NCBI RefSeq assembly: GCF_007995085.1
Contig: NZ_VOQS01000003.1
Location: 3,038,001 to 3,102,000, forward strand
Direction: 5' to 3'
Length of the DNA: 64,000 bases
Source: Paraburkholderia azotifigens
GTDB lineage: Bacteria > Pseudomonadota > Gammaproteobacteria > Burkholderiales > Burkholderiaceae
In this document: positions 17,546 through 27,300 of the stretch, piece by piece
Numbering within the stretch: position 1 is the first letter of the stretch
Layout of the letters: each line of letters opens with the position of its first letter
Notes under the pieces: generated by a model
What the model was told of the DNA's origin: nothing
Databases searched by the model: none
The model's input: only the letters and a program-made list of their open reading frames with translations
Position numbers and translations under genes: made by a program

Positions 17546-17738
17546 CCCACACGCACAACTGATCGAATTCCGCGACATGCTGGTCACAGTACGCAATAAC
17601 GTCGCATCGCTGAAGAAGCAGGGAATGTCGCTGGACGAAATCGTTGCTGCCAGACCGACGGCCGCCTTCGACGCGAAATGGGGAAACTTCGTATTCAACG
17701 GCGCTCAGTTCACGAAGATGGACTATGCAGGACTGTGA
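17546..17738 (+). pseudogene. C-terminal fragment of an MBL-fold metallo-hydrolase
   Basis: About 60 codons directly after the MFS stop read like the very C-terminus of a beta-lactamase-fold metal-dependent hydrolase: FRDMLVTVRNNVASLKKQG, then SLDEIVAARPTAAFDAKWG and a tail FTKMDYAGL. The metal-binding HxHxDH core is absent, so only the tail remains and the fragment cannot be enzymatic. It probably marks a deletion junction that placed the MFS gene next to the end of another gene. The assignment is from remembered family tails and should be confirmed by alignment. Confidence 0.55.
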
Positions 17739-17880
17739 ACGAGCGTCCGATGAGAGCCTCTCGATCGCGCTGAACGCCATGCGTTGAATCTTCGAACGAA
17801 GTCTTTGAAGGAAGTTGAAATTCCGTCAGGCAAACGGAGATGCAGGGCGCAATGACACTTGCGCCCTGCGTTGCACACAC

Positions 17881-18201
17881 TTAGTTGCTGTTGTCGGCCG
17901 GCGACTTCACCGACGGCGTCGCCAGCGTATTGTTGGTCTTCGGCGCAGGCGTCGAACTGTTGTTCGGACCCTGTTGCATGCTCGGGTTCATCGTTCCGCT
18001 CATGCCGCTGCCCGAGCTGGTCGCGCCAGGCGTGCCATAGCCACCGTTCGTGTCGTTCATCTGGTTGGTCGCCGGGCTCGACGTGCTGCCATGGCTCGAC
18101 TGGCCGCCCGCGGCCGTGCCGCCCGTCGACTGTGCATAAGCGCCGCCCGACAGGGCGAGCGCGGCGAGCGCCGCGATGACTGCGCTGGTTGCCTTCTTCA
18201 T
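17881..18201 (-). CDS. Small secreted Ser/Thr/Asn/Gly-rich protein
   Basis: A 106-residue protein with a signal peptide (residues 1-23, MKKATSAVIAALAALALSGG then AYAQ) and a mature part almost wholly of Ser, Thr, Gly, Asn, Pro and Gln, so probably disordered in the periplasm. The start is strongly supported by AAGGAGG. Similar low-complexity exported proteins are common in Burkholderiaceae and have no known function. It stands alone between the MFS/hydrolase fragment and the Rhs island. Confidence 0.75.
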   Translation of the reverse strand: MKKATSAVIAALAALALSGGAYAQSTGGTAAGGQSSHGSTSSPATNQMNDTNGGYGTPGATSSGSGMSGTMNPSMQQGPNNSSTPAPKTNNTLATPSVKSPADNSN

Positions 18202-18332
18202 GATCGGATCCTCCTTAACCGGACTGGATATCGACGCAGACGACCGTCGTCTGCCCTGACCATGAATCGAGCAAGCGCCGTACCGCGCACCCTGCCCGCG
18301 CCATTAGCAAAGAGTTTGCCGTGCCCATTGCA

Positions 18333-18617
18333 TCACGGATGATGCGTTTCGCCCGCCACCAGCAGATGCCGGTGTATCGTGCAGTAACACTCGTCATGCC
18401 AGCCGTAGTGAAGGTCGCGGCAGATCGAATGCCGCACGGATTCCGGAAAGCTCGATGGTTCGCTGCGCAGATCGAACTCGAGCGCCGCGAACACCGAGCC
18501 GGGTTCGGGCCAGTCGGCCTGGTTCGGCCCGTCTTTCAGCCGGTTGCCCTGGGCGATCTCGTTCCCAAGAATGGCCGCGAGTTCCGGGCACAAGGCAACC
18601 GCGTTCTTCTTCGTCAT
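18333..18617 (-). CDS. Candidate immunity protein for the Rhs toxin
   Basis: A 94-residue cytoplasmic protein starting 39 bases after the rhs stop on the same strand, the place where the immunity gene of a polymorphic toxin is normally found. It has no signal peptide, so it would act in the cytoplasm. Its C-terminal half is rich in His and Cys (RHSICRDLHYGWHDECYC then HRHLLVAGE), suggesting a bound metal. I do not recognise a named family. The immunity role is inferred from position and size only. Confidence 0.6.
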   Translation of the reverse strand: MTKKNAVALCPELAAILGNEIAQGNRLKDGPNQADWPEPGSVFAALEFDLRSEPSSFPESVRHSICRDLHYGWHDECYCTIHRHLLVAGETHHP

Positions 18618-18656
18618 CGTGTGAATCCTGTGTGCGTGCGCCAGCTGGCTTATGCG

Positions 18657-21600
18657 TCAAATGTTCCTGATGATACCCGGCGTCAGATGCACTTTCTCTG
18701 ACGGCGGAATGAAATACTGCAGCCCGCCGCCCGGATAGACGTGATCGTCCTTGACGCCGTCGAACGTGGGATTGGCCAGCGCGCGTCCCTTCGCCACGCA
18801 GATATCCTTCGTCACGAAGTACGCGCGAACCTGCGTGCGTCGCGCACGCGGATTGCCGTCGCCGTCGACACCCGGCGTGACCTGAACGAGGTCGTGGAAT
18901 TTCTCCGAGCTGCTCGCCGCCTGACGCAGCGATCCGATCGTCACCGCATAGCCCGGCGCACCGCCCGGATGTAGTGAATACAGCACGGTGCCGCGCTTGA
19001 GCACCGTGTTCTGATACGAGTCCACGCCCTTGTACGGCGCCGTGCCCTGCCAGCCGCGCGCTTCCTTCGCGGGATCTTTTCCTTCGCACGGGTTCGGACT
19101 GCAGCAGGCTTGCCCCGATGCCTGCGCCTTCTTGCCCTTGAGTCCGCGCGGATCGATCCAGTCGGTCGGATTCGGCGCGTACTGATACGGATTGGTGTTG
19201 CCGAGCAGGCCGATCGGCTCCTGTGAAATGTACCGGCCCGTGCGCGGATCGTAATAGCGATAGCGGTTGTAGGCGAGACCCGTTTCGTCGTCGAACTGCT
19301 GCCCCTGGAAGCGGATCGGATTGTGTACGGGCACGTGCGTGATATGCGACGCGCGTGCATCGACGGCGATCGTCTCGCCCCACGCCTTGTAGCGCGCTTC
19401 CCAGACGATGTCGCCTAGCTCGTCCGTCATCATCAACGGCGTGCCGATCTGATCGCAGTGGTAGAACAGCGCGCTGGCGGGCGCGCTTGCCGCAGGCGGT
19501 TGCATCAGCGGATCGTCTTCGGGTGCGTAGCGATCCGTTGCGTTCCATTGCGGCGTGTCGATGCCTTCGACGGCGGCGCCCGCATACTGCGCGAGCGGCG
19601 TGAACGAACCCGCTTCGTAGACGAAGTGAATGCTGTGCGCGCCGCTGCTCTCGAAGGCGAGCGTGTCGCCGTCCCAGCCGAAAATCGTCTGCACGCGATC
19701 GACCTGCCTCGCGATGCGCCGGCCGAACGGATCGTAGAAATAGCGTGCCTCGCGCGAACCGGCCGGCTCGTCGACACGCGCACCGACCAGCCGGTTGAAA
19801 GCATCCCACTGATAATGCTGCGCGCTGCCGGGTGAACGCCGGCCGGTCAGATTGCCGCGCGCATCGTAGTCGAAATGCGTGCCCGCATAGTCCCGCAGCA
19901 GATTGCCGAGCGTCTTCGGGATCTGCGTGGGCAGCGTGTTCGACGTGCTTGCGCCCGCAGACGGATAGCCGATGTTGTTGGCGGGATCGAAGGCGAACTG
20001 TTCTTTCGCCATCGGACTCAGCGCTTCGAGCAGCCTGCCGACGGGATCGTAGCGATACGTCGTCGGCCCATGACGGCTGTCGTCGATGTGCGTCAGTTGT
20101 CCCGCCGGATCGTAACCATAACGGCGCTCGGCGACATGGCCCGGTGCGTTCTCGCGCGCGAGCCGCTGTTCGGCCACGCGCCCGGCGGGATCGTATTTCG
20201 TGCGCTGCTCGAGCCGGCTCGAGAAATTGCGCTGAATCTCGCGATGCAGATCGTCGCGTTCGAACTGCACCAGTTCGCGGCCATCGAGCATCATGCCGTG
20301 CACGTGGCCCGCGCCGTACGTCAGCCAGTCGACCGTGTGGCCGTCGGGCCGCTGCGTGCGGATGCGCGTGCCGATCTCGTCGTACTCGTGACGCCACACA
20401 TAGCTGCGTTTTTCGCCGAACAGCTCGTACGCGTGATGCTCGCGAATCAGGTTGCCGACGGCATCGTAGAAGTGCTGCACGCGACAGTGCGCGTTGCGCG
20501 CTTCCGCGAGGCGGCCGCCTGCATCGTATGCAAACGACTCTTCGTCGCCGCCCGCCACGCGCCGCGCGAGACGTCCCGCGCGATCGTATTCGAGGTGCGT
20601 CAGCTGACCCGCCTCGTCGATCGCGATCAGCTTGCTGCTCGCCGCGTCGTATTCGTAGCGCGTTTGCTTGCCGTCGAAACCAATCTCGGCCGTGAGCCGG
20701 CTCACGGGATCGTAGAACAGCCGGTACGTCGCGTGATTTGCGTCTTCGAGCGCGCTCAGGCGGCCGAGGCGATCGTAGCGATATGCGAGCGTCTGGCCCA
20801 GCGCATCGGTGCGATACGCGATGCGCCCTGCCGCGTCGTATCCGTAGCGCGTACTCGCTCTGGACGGATCGGCGTGCTCCGTCAAACGGCCTTCGGCATC
20901 GTGCTCCATGATCTCGATGCCGGACGGCTTGACCACCGCGCTCAGCTGGCCGTTGGCGCCATAGCGGTACAGCGTGCTTTGCCCGGCGGCGTCCGTCGCT
21001 TCGAGAAGACGGCCGTGTCCGTCGTACGTCCATTGCGTGGTCTTGCCCGAGCAATCGGTGTAGCTCGTCAGCTGCCCATATGCGTTGTAGGCCAGCGCCT
21101 TGGCGCCGCCTTTCGCGTCGGTGATCTGCGTCGGCAGGCCTTCGCCGTTGTACGTGTACTTCGTCTCGCGTCCGAGCGGATCGGTCTGCGTGACGACGTT
21201 GCCCTTGTCGTCGTATTCGCGCTCCCAGCGAAAGCCTTGCGGATCGACGATTGCCGTCATCTGATCCTGCGTGTCGTACTCCATGCGCACGACGCTGCCG
21301 TCCGGCCGGATCTGTTCGACGAGATTGCCGCGCGCGTCGTAGGCGAAGCGCGCGACCGTGCCATCGGGATAGATGCGTTGCGTCACATGGTGATTCGCAT
21401 CGCGATAGAACCACTCCTCGCGCGCGTCGGGATGAACGATCCGATACGTGTAGCCATCAATGTCGTAATAGTGGCGCGTCATGCTGCCCAGACCGTCCGT
21501 CACGTAGACGAGGCGAATCTCGGGATGCCACGCGAGGCGCGTTTCGTTCGAACCGTCGTCGGCATATTCCCGCACGCAACGCGCCTTCGGACCTGTGCCG

Positions 21601-23375
21601 TCCCACTCGAGATTCATCCCGCGTCCCGTGCGGTCGGTATAGCGCGTCACGAGATGATGCGCGTACGCATACTCGCGGCGATTGCCGTAGCGATCGGCGG
21701 CCGCGACGAGATCGCCCTCGCGATCGTAGGTGTACGTGGCGAGCGTGCCGACGCGCACGCCTTCGCTGTCGTAATGCGCGGCCTCGACGATGCGCCCCGC
21801 TCCGTCGTGCGAAAAAGCGATCACGCCTTGCGCCGCGATCAGCCGCGACAGCTGGTGATCCTTCGTATAGTCGAGCGTGATCTGATTGCCGCTGCGGTCC
21901 TTGATGAACGCGAGCCTGAACGCGTCGCCATGCTTCTCGTACGCCTCCATCAGTTCATGGCCGCGCGTGACGGTCAGCCATTGCTCGTCGAGTTGCGCGA
22001 GCGTCACGCCTTCGCCGAGGTCGTCGTGCGTATCGCCCGCCTTCAGCAGCGGATAGTCGATGCTGCGGCCGCCCGGATCGTGATACACGAGTCTGGCCGC
22101 GTGAATATCGAAGCGCGTCGTGTACGGCGTGACCCAGCGCGCGCCGAGTTCGCCGTGATCGTACGCATCGAGGAACGAACGATAGGTACGCTGCCAGACG
22201 ATGGGCATCGCGCCCGGCAGCATGAAGTCTTCGTGCTCGAAGCGTTCGTCGCCGAGCGCATAGCCGATCGATCCCGCGCTGCGCCCCGCCGAGCAGCTCT
22301 TGCAGTTCGGGCCGGGATGCTTCGCCTTCGCCTGCTTGCCGATCGTCTCCAGCTCGCCTTCCGTCTTCTTGAGTTCCGCTTCGACCTTGCCCGCTTCCTT
22401 GATGCCGACCGTCTGCGCGCCCTTGCCGCCATGTTTCTCGCGCCACTTCGCAACGGCTTGCAGCAACGCATCGATCAGCCACAGCATGCCGCCCACATCC
22501 GAACTGTTGAGCCCCTTGATCTTCTGCGTGACCATGGGAATCGCGTGACGCGCCTGCGTCGCCATGTGCATCAGCTGCTGGTTGGTCGACGGCGAAATCT
22601 CGTTGACGGCGCGCGTGGCGAGATTCGCCGCGTCTTTCACGAACACTTTCGTGCCGTCCTTCAGATACGACCACACGCTGTCGGCGATCTTGCCTGCGTC
22701 GTGCGCGGCGAATGCGTCGCCCGCTTCGCGCAGATGCTTGTCGGCTGCACGATAGTTGCCCGACGTATCGAACAGACGCCCCGTCGCCGCGCCTTCGAAA
22801 ATCTGCGCGAGCCCTTCTAGCAGCTTCTGCGCGTGCGCCGCGCAATCGTCGAGCAACTGCGCGACGCGTGCCTTGATCTCCTTGACGAAGCTGTCGATCT
22901 CGCCCGCGAACTTCGCGCTGATGTGCGCGACGAGCACCGAGATGATCGAGTCGGCGATCATCTGCCCGCCCGCTTCGGCAACGGCCTTGCCGCTGCGGAT
23001 CAGTTCTTCGCGCGCGAGCTTCAGCAGCGGCCGCGCGCCCATGCGGAATTCGCCCATCACGGGCGGCATCGGAATGACGCCGATCAGGTCGATGCCGAGA
23101 TTCAGGTAGTCGAACAGATCGCGGACCTCGGCTTCGATCAGTCGCTTGATGTCCATCACGACGTCGATCGCCGACAGAATGTTCGACACGACAGGCACCG
23201 CGTTCGCGAGATCCTTCACGCGTTCGAGCGTGATGTAGCCGTCGCTGACGCTGCGCAGCCACGCGTCGAATTCTTCGAGCGCGGAGCCGACGTCTTCTTT
23301 GGTGAACGTGACGAGCGGCGCGATGGCCACTTCGGTTGCAACGGCGGATTGGGATGTCACAGCAGCGGCGCACAT
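18657..23375 (-). CDS. Rhs-family polymorphic toxin, T6SS-associated
   Basis: A 1572-residue Rhs protein. Residues 1-355 are helical with no PAAR motif, so delivery must rely on the VgrG. Next comes a DUF6531-like segment (about 360-440, starting NCKSCSAGRSAGSIGYALGD). A long series of YD repeats follows (for example RFAYDARGNLVEQIRPDGS) and forms the cocoon that encloses the toxin. The core ends with RYRYYDPRTGRYISQEPIG and the autocleavage-type motif DPRGL at 1408-1412. The last 160 residues (18660-19139) are the variable toxin tip, beginning KGKKAQASGQACCSPNPCEG. It carries RGTVLYSLHPG and a closing GGGLQYFIPP; I cannot assign it, though the layout is reminiscent of ADP-ribosyltransferase/TNT-like toxins. 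It is the fourth gene of a vgrG operon. Confidence 0.92.
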   Translation of the reverse strand: MCAAAVTSQSAVATEVAIAPLVTFTKEDVGSALEEFDAWLRSVSDGYITLERVKDLANAVPVVSNILSAIDVVMDIKRLIEAEVRDLFDYLNLGIDLIGVIPMPPVMGEFRMGARPLLKLAREELIRSGKAVAEAGGQMIADSIISVLVAHISAKFAGEIDSFVKEIKARVAQLLDDCAAHAQKLLEGLAQIFEGAATGRLFDTSGNYRAADKHLREAGDAFAAHDAGKIADSVWSYLKDGTKVFVKDAANLATRAVNEISPSTNQQLMHMATQARHAIPMVTQKIKGLNSSDVGGMLWLIDALLQAVAKWREKHGGKGAQTVGIKEAGKVEAELKKTEGELETIGKQAKAKHPGPNCKSCSAGRSAGSIGYALGDERFEHEDFMLPGAMPIVWQRTYRSFLDAYDHGELGARWVTPYTTRFDIHAARLVYHDPGGRSIDYPLLKAGDTHDDLGEGVTLAQLDEQWLTVTRGHELMEAYEKHGDAFRLAFIKDRSGNQITLDYTKDHQLSRLIAAQGVIAFSHDGAGRIVEAAHYDSEGVRVGTLATYTYDREGDLVAAADRYGNRREYAYAHHLVTRYTDRTGRGMNLEWDGTGPKARCVREYADDGSNETRLAWHPEIRLVYVTDGLGSMTRHYYDIDGYTYRIVHPDAREEWFYRDANHHVTQRIYPDGTVARFAYDARGNLVEQIRPDGSVVRMEYDTQDQMTAIVDPQGFRWEREYDDKGNVVTQTDPLGRETKYTYNGEGLPTQITDAKGGAKALAYNAYGQLTSYTDCSGKTTQWTYDGHGRLLEATDAAGQSTLYRYGANGQLSAVVKPSGIEIMEHDAEGRLTEHADPSRASTRYGYDAAGRIAYRTDALGQTLAYRYDRLGRLSALEDANHATYRLFYDPVSRLTAEIGFDGKQTRYEYDAASSKLIAIDEAGQLTHLEYDRAGRLARRVAGGDEESFAYDAGGRLAEARNAHCRVQHFYDAVGNLIREHHAYELFGEKRSYVWRHEYDEIGTRIRTQRPDGHTVDWLTYGAGHVHGMMLDGRELVQFERDDLHREIQRNFSSRLEQRTKYDPAGRVAEQRLARENAPGHVAERRYGYDPAGQLTHIDDSRHGPTTYRYDPVGRLLEALSPMAKEQFAFDPANNIGYPSAGASTSNTLPTQIPKTLGNLLRDYAGTHFDYDARGNLTGRRSPGSAQHYQWDAFNRLVGARVDEPAGSREARYFYDPFGRRIARQVDRVQTIFGWDGDTLAFESSGAHSIHFVYEAGSFTPLAQYAGAAVEGIDTPQWNATDRYAPEDDPLMQPPAASAPASALFYHCDQIGTPLMMTDELGDIVWEARYKAWGETIAVDARASHITHVPVHNPIRFQGQQFDDETGLAYNRYRYYDPRTGRYISQEPIGLLGNTNPYQYAPNPTDWIDPRGLKGKKAQASGQACCSPNPCEGKDPAKEARGWQGTAPYKGVDSYQNTVLKRGTVLYSLHPGGAPGYAVTIGSLRQAASSSEKFHDLVQVTPGVDGDGNPRARRTQVRAYFVTKDICVAKGRALANPTFDGVKDDHVYPGGGLQYFIPPSEKVHLTPGIIRNI

Positions 23376-23391
23376 ACGAATTCAGTCCGGT

Positions 23392-23946
23392 TCAGAAATT
23401 ATCGAAAGAAGCCTGGTCGTACCTGCAGCCGAGCAGAATCCAGCCGGGCGTCTCCTTCTGATCGACGAGCAGCCGGATTTCCCGGCCGCCGCCCGCCTTG
23501 CGATAGTCGGCGCCGCGCCAGTTCATGTGCTCGCGCATCGACACCGCGCCTGCGTCTTCGCGCATTCCGCCGATACGCTCGGCCCATTGCTTTCCGACGT
23601 CGACCTCGCCGCCCTTCGGAGCAGCAATCGCCATCAGCATTTCGCGCGGCGACACCAGCGTGACGACCCTGGACTGCACGCCCCACGCTTCGACGGGTTT
23701 CCGTGTTTGCCAGCCGAGAGCAATCGCATCGGGCTTTCCGGACTGGTTCGTCAGGCCGGGCACCGCATTTGCGTCGACGCGCGCGATGAAGCGCTCGATC
23801 TGTTTGGGGCTGAGCTTGCATTCGATGAAATCGGCCATCGTGCGCAGGTCGGCAGCCGATTGCGCGTGTGCGGGCATCGACAACGCGATGGCCGTGATGG
23901 CGCCGAGCACGGCGGCGCCACGCATGGCGCGTCGGATACAGGTCAT
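23392..23946 (-). CDS. Secreted protein of unknown function in the vgrG-rhs operon
   Basis: A 184-residue protein with a signal peptide (about residues 1-29, ending MPAHAQ). The mature part has two cysteines (FIECKL and LLGCRYDQ) that could form a disulfide. No catalytic motif or named domain is recognised. It begins four bases after the OB-fold gene and ends 16 bases before rhs, so it is translated with them. Its periplasmic destination makes it a possible protective or maturation factor for the secreted toxin, or a second effector; neither is shown by sequence. Confidence 0.7.
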   Translation of the reverse strand: MTCIRRAMRGAAVLGAITAIALSMPAHAQSAADLRTMADFIECKLSPKQIERFIARVDANAVPGLTNQSGKPDAIALGWQTRKPVEAWGVQSRVVTLVSPREMLMAIAAPKGGEVDVGKQWAERIGGMREDAGAVSMREHMNWRGADYRKAGGGREIRLLVDQKETPGWILLGCRYDQASFDNF

Positions 23947-23950
23947 GGCG

Positions 23951-24325
23951 TCAGTCGGGTTGGCAGGCGGTGGCGGTCGCGAAGCCGGTAGAAAACTGGC
24001 CGACGCAATGCAGGGTCACTGTCTGCCCGACGCGTTTGCGTATCTTCGCGACAGCAGCCTGATTGGCGAACGCGACGCGCACGGCCTGGTCGGGATCGTC
24101 GCCGAGCTTGCCGACGACATCGCCCGTCAAGCCCTCGTCGAGCGAGAGCAGCGTGCCCGTCAGCGCGACGCGCCTGTCCGCGTAATTCGATGCGATGTCC
24201 GAGGTCGACACCGCGCCACTGCCGAACTTTTCGGCCAGTTGCGCAGCGTTGATCCTGAGTTCGTTCGCGGCGTGGACGTCGAGCGCGACGACGGCCGTCA
24301 TGAGTAGTGCAGCAGCGGTTTTCAT
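23951..24325 (-). CDS. Exported OB-fold (tRNA_anti-like) protein
   Basis: A 124-residue exported protein with a signal peptide (MKTAAALLMTAVVALDVHA) followed by a pattern typical of the tRNA_anti-like OB-fold family: AAQLAEKF, then SNYADRRVALTGTLLSL, VRVAFANQAAVAKIRKRVGQ and a final Cys. The fold binds oligosaccharides or nucleic acids elsewhere, but this periplasmic subgroup has no assigned ligand. ATG 24325 is chosen because it starts the signal peptide. It lies 43 bases after vgrG and four bases before the next gene, so it belongs to the toxin operon. Confidence 0.7.
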   Translation of the reverse strand: MKTAAALLMTAVVALDVHAANELRINAAQLAEKFGSGAVSTSDIASNYADRRVALTGTLLSLDEGLTGDVVGKLGDDPDQAVRVAFANQAAVAKIRKRVGQTVTLHCVGQFSTGFATATACQPD

Positions 24326-24368
24326 GGTTCTTGCCGGCGGTGCGCCGGATGGAAATAGCGATGCAGCA

Positions 24369-27300
24369 TCACACGATGCTCTTGATGGCGGGCGCCGCAC
24401 TGCGCGCCGCTTCGGCGATCGAGCTGACCTGTTTCGCCGCACTCGCCGCCTGACTCGCTTGCGACAGCGCCGTACTCGCGCCCGACGGCAATGCCTTCGC
24501 GATCGCGCTTTGTGCGAGGCCAGACGCCTGCGAGGTCGCCAGCGATGCGAGACCGCCGTCTTGTGTCGCCGACTTCGCCATTTGTGCCATCTGCGTTATC
24601 TGCGCCGCCTGGCTTGCCATGCCCGTCAGTTGCGAAGCGCCGCTCGTTGCCGCCGTTGCCGCGCTTGCCGCTCCGCTCGCACCACCCGCATCCGGCAGGA
24701 ACGACGCCATCTGCGAAGCCGCCGCCGAACCGTCGCCCGCCGCCGACGCCTCGGGCGGCCATTTCAGGCTCTTGAAGTAGTTCGCCGGTTGCGACGGGTC
24801 GCGCGGATCGATGCCGAACTTGACCTGCGCGACGCCCGGCGGCAAACCGCTGACGGTCGTGCGCCCGCTCGCGTCGAGTGCGCCCTGGCGCAGCACGCCG
24901 CCGTTCGCGTTCAGCACGGAGAACTGCCCGCCCTTGACCGCCTCGCCGTTCGCATACTGGTGCAGCAGGTCGAGCTGTCCCGGCTGGTCAGGACGTGCGG
25001 ACGGCAGCGGATAGCCCTGGCTCGCCGGCCCGTTGAAACTGTGCTGCGCGCCCTTGATGTCGATCGTTCCGGGCGCATGCACTTCGATGTTGCCGCCCGC
25101 GATGCGGATATACGCGCCGCCGCTCGTCAGCAGGATCTGCTGGTCGGCGGCGGCTTCGATCGTTTCGGTGGCGGACAGCAGGCGCAGCGTCTTTTGCGCG
25201 GTGAGTTCGACGTTGTCGGACTGCGCCTTGATCTCGACCTTGCCCTTCGCCGCGAAGAGCTTCATGCCCGCGTTCTGCACGAACAGGCTGATCTTTTCGC
25301 TGACGCTCGCGAGCAGCGACTTGCCCGCCGCGATATGCGTGCTCTCGCCGCTCACCAGATTGATGTGCTCATTGGCTGTCAGATGCACGGTGTTTTGCGT
25401 CGACAGCGCGATGCCCGCAGGCGACGCCATCAACATCACCGGTTCCTTGAACGCGTTCGCGCTGCCCGTGCCGCCGCCCGCGGTGTTGGAGCCCGCTGGG
25501 CTGTCGCCGCTCGCTGCCGCGCCCGTCACGCTGTTTTGCGTGGCGTCGGCGAACGACTTCAGGCTCGTGTGGCCATCCTGCAGATTCTCGGCCTGATGCG
25601 CGCTCGCGGCCTCCGACAGCGCGTCGAGCACGCTTTGCGCGTCGTTCAGCTGCGTACTCGCGGCGCGCACGTCGAGCGGCTGGCTCGATACGCCTGTAGC
25701 CGGATGCGTCGATACGACCATCCCCTGCGCGGCGCGCACTGCGCCATAGGCATCGGTGCTGAGAGAAAAACCGCTGCCCAGATACGCGCCGCGGCTGTTG
25801 CCGTTCTGCGCAACGAGATAGCCGAGATGCAGCTGCGCGTTCGTGCTCGTGCTGTACAACTGCACGCGATTCTGGCCCGTTGCGTCGTCCATCACGAGCT
25901 GGTTGTAGCCGCTGCCCTGATACTCCTTCGACCGGTAGCCCGACAGAATGCCGTTCGAATGCCACTGGGGCGTCTTCGAGCCGTTGTACACGCGCCCCGT
26001 GACGATCGGCCGGTCGCAGTCGCCGTCGAGGAACGACACGATCACCTCTTCGCCGATGCGCGGCACATGCACGGCGCCATAACCGCCGCCCGTATCCGAT
26101 TGCGCGACGCGCATCCAGCACGACGCGTTTTCGTCGCCGGGGTTCAGCCGGTCCCAGTGCATGCGCACCTTGATCCGGTTGAGTTCGTCGGTGTAGACCT
26201 CTTCGTTTTCCGGACCGACGACCGTCGCCGTCTGCAAATGCATGCGCGGCTTGTGATGTTCAACCGGGCTGCGGAACTGGACGGACTTGCGCTGCGCCTC
26301 GATGCGCGTCAGGAAAAAACCTTCGCTGCCGTCGCCGGCCTGCACGGCGACGGGCGCTTGCGCGCCATGTTCGGCGCGTGCGGCGGCCAGCGTCGCGTTC
26401 AGGCTGTGCGGAAAGTCAGTCGTGCCCGCCGACACGGGCAGGTTGTTCTCGATCACCCATTCGACTTCGATCACCGCGAACTGGCGTTCCTGCTCGCCGC
26501 CCACGCTGTGCCCGGGATGATTCACCAGTTCGAACCAGCGACCCGTATCGATGCCGCGCACGGCGCCCGTACCGTGAAAACGCTTTGCACGCGACTCCCA
26601 CTCCTCGACACGCACCGTCGATTGACGATCGCCAAGATCCTGTTTGCCGTATGTGTAGGCGCCCGTGTATTCGTACACTTCGGCCTGCATGGGCAGATCG
26701 CCTTGCGTCGCCATGGTCGGCACCGATGTGCCCTTCGGATTCGCCGCTGTCGCGGGCGACTTGTAGTCGAACGTGCGCGTGGTCAGCGACGTGCTTTGCA
26801 GCGTGCGCGTGCCGCTCCATTGCACGAACGCGTCGGTCTCGCTGCCCGTGCCCGCCCGATAGAAACCGATCTGCTGCGGCGCCATGGCTTGCAGCGTGGC
26901 GATGTCGTCAGTGATGGCGAGCGTGTGCGACTTGCCGTCGGCGGCCTGCTCGACATAGCTGAAAAGGCCTTCCCGCTCCATCAGCCGCTGGCAGAAATTC
27001 CAGTCGTCTTCGTATTGAACGCAGAATGAATGCGCCGCCAATGGCTTGCTCAATGCAAAGCGAAACGCGCCCTGCGCCTGATTATGCGAATTAAATACAT
27101 CGGCGAGAATTTGATCGGCGGTTTTATCCTGCCAGATCCGGGCATCTTTGCGAAAGCGCAAAAAATGCATCCACGAAGTAAACCCGATCTGATAACTGGT
27201 CAATGCGCTATCGGAACCGAGGCGCCGTGCAGTATGGATATAACCGTGATGCGGCAGATAGGACTGGTTGGCCTGCTGCATCCATAGCGTGACGGGCTGC

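Noticed and set aside
18394..21414. A 1006-codon minus-strand frame in rhs, in a second reading frame
   Set aside because: Overlaps the true Rhs frame throughout and is Arg/Ser-rich; it is the alternate-frame shadow of the repeats.
19875..22820. A 981-codon open frame on the plus strand inside the rhs region
   Set aside because: Antisense to the YD repeats of the Rhs protein; its periodic Arg/Ala/Val composition mirrors the repeats. No start signal or domain.
24195..27029. A 944-codon open frame on the plus strand
   Set aside because: Antisense to vgrG, no ribosome-binding site and no recognisable domain.
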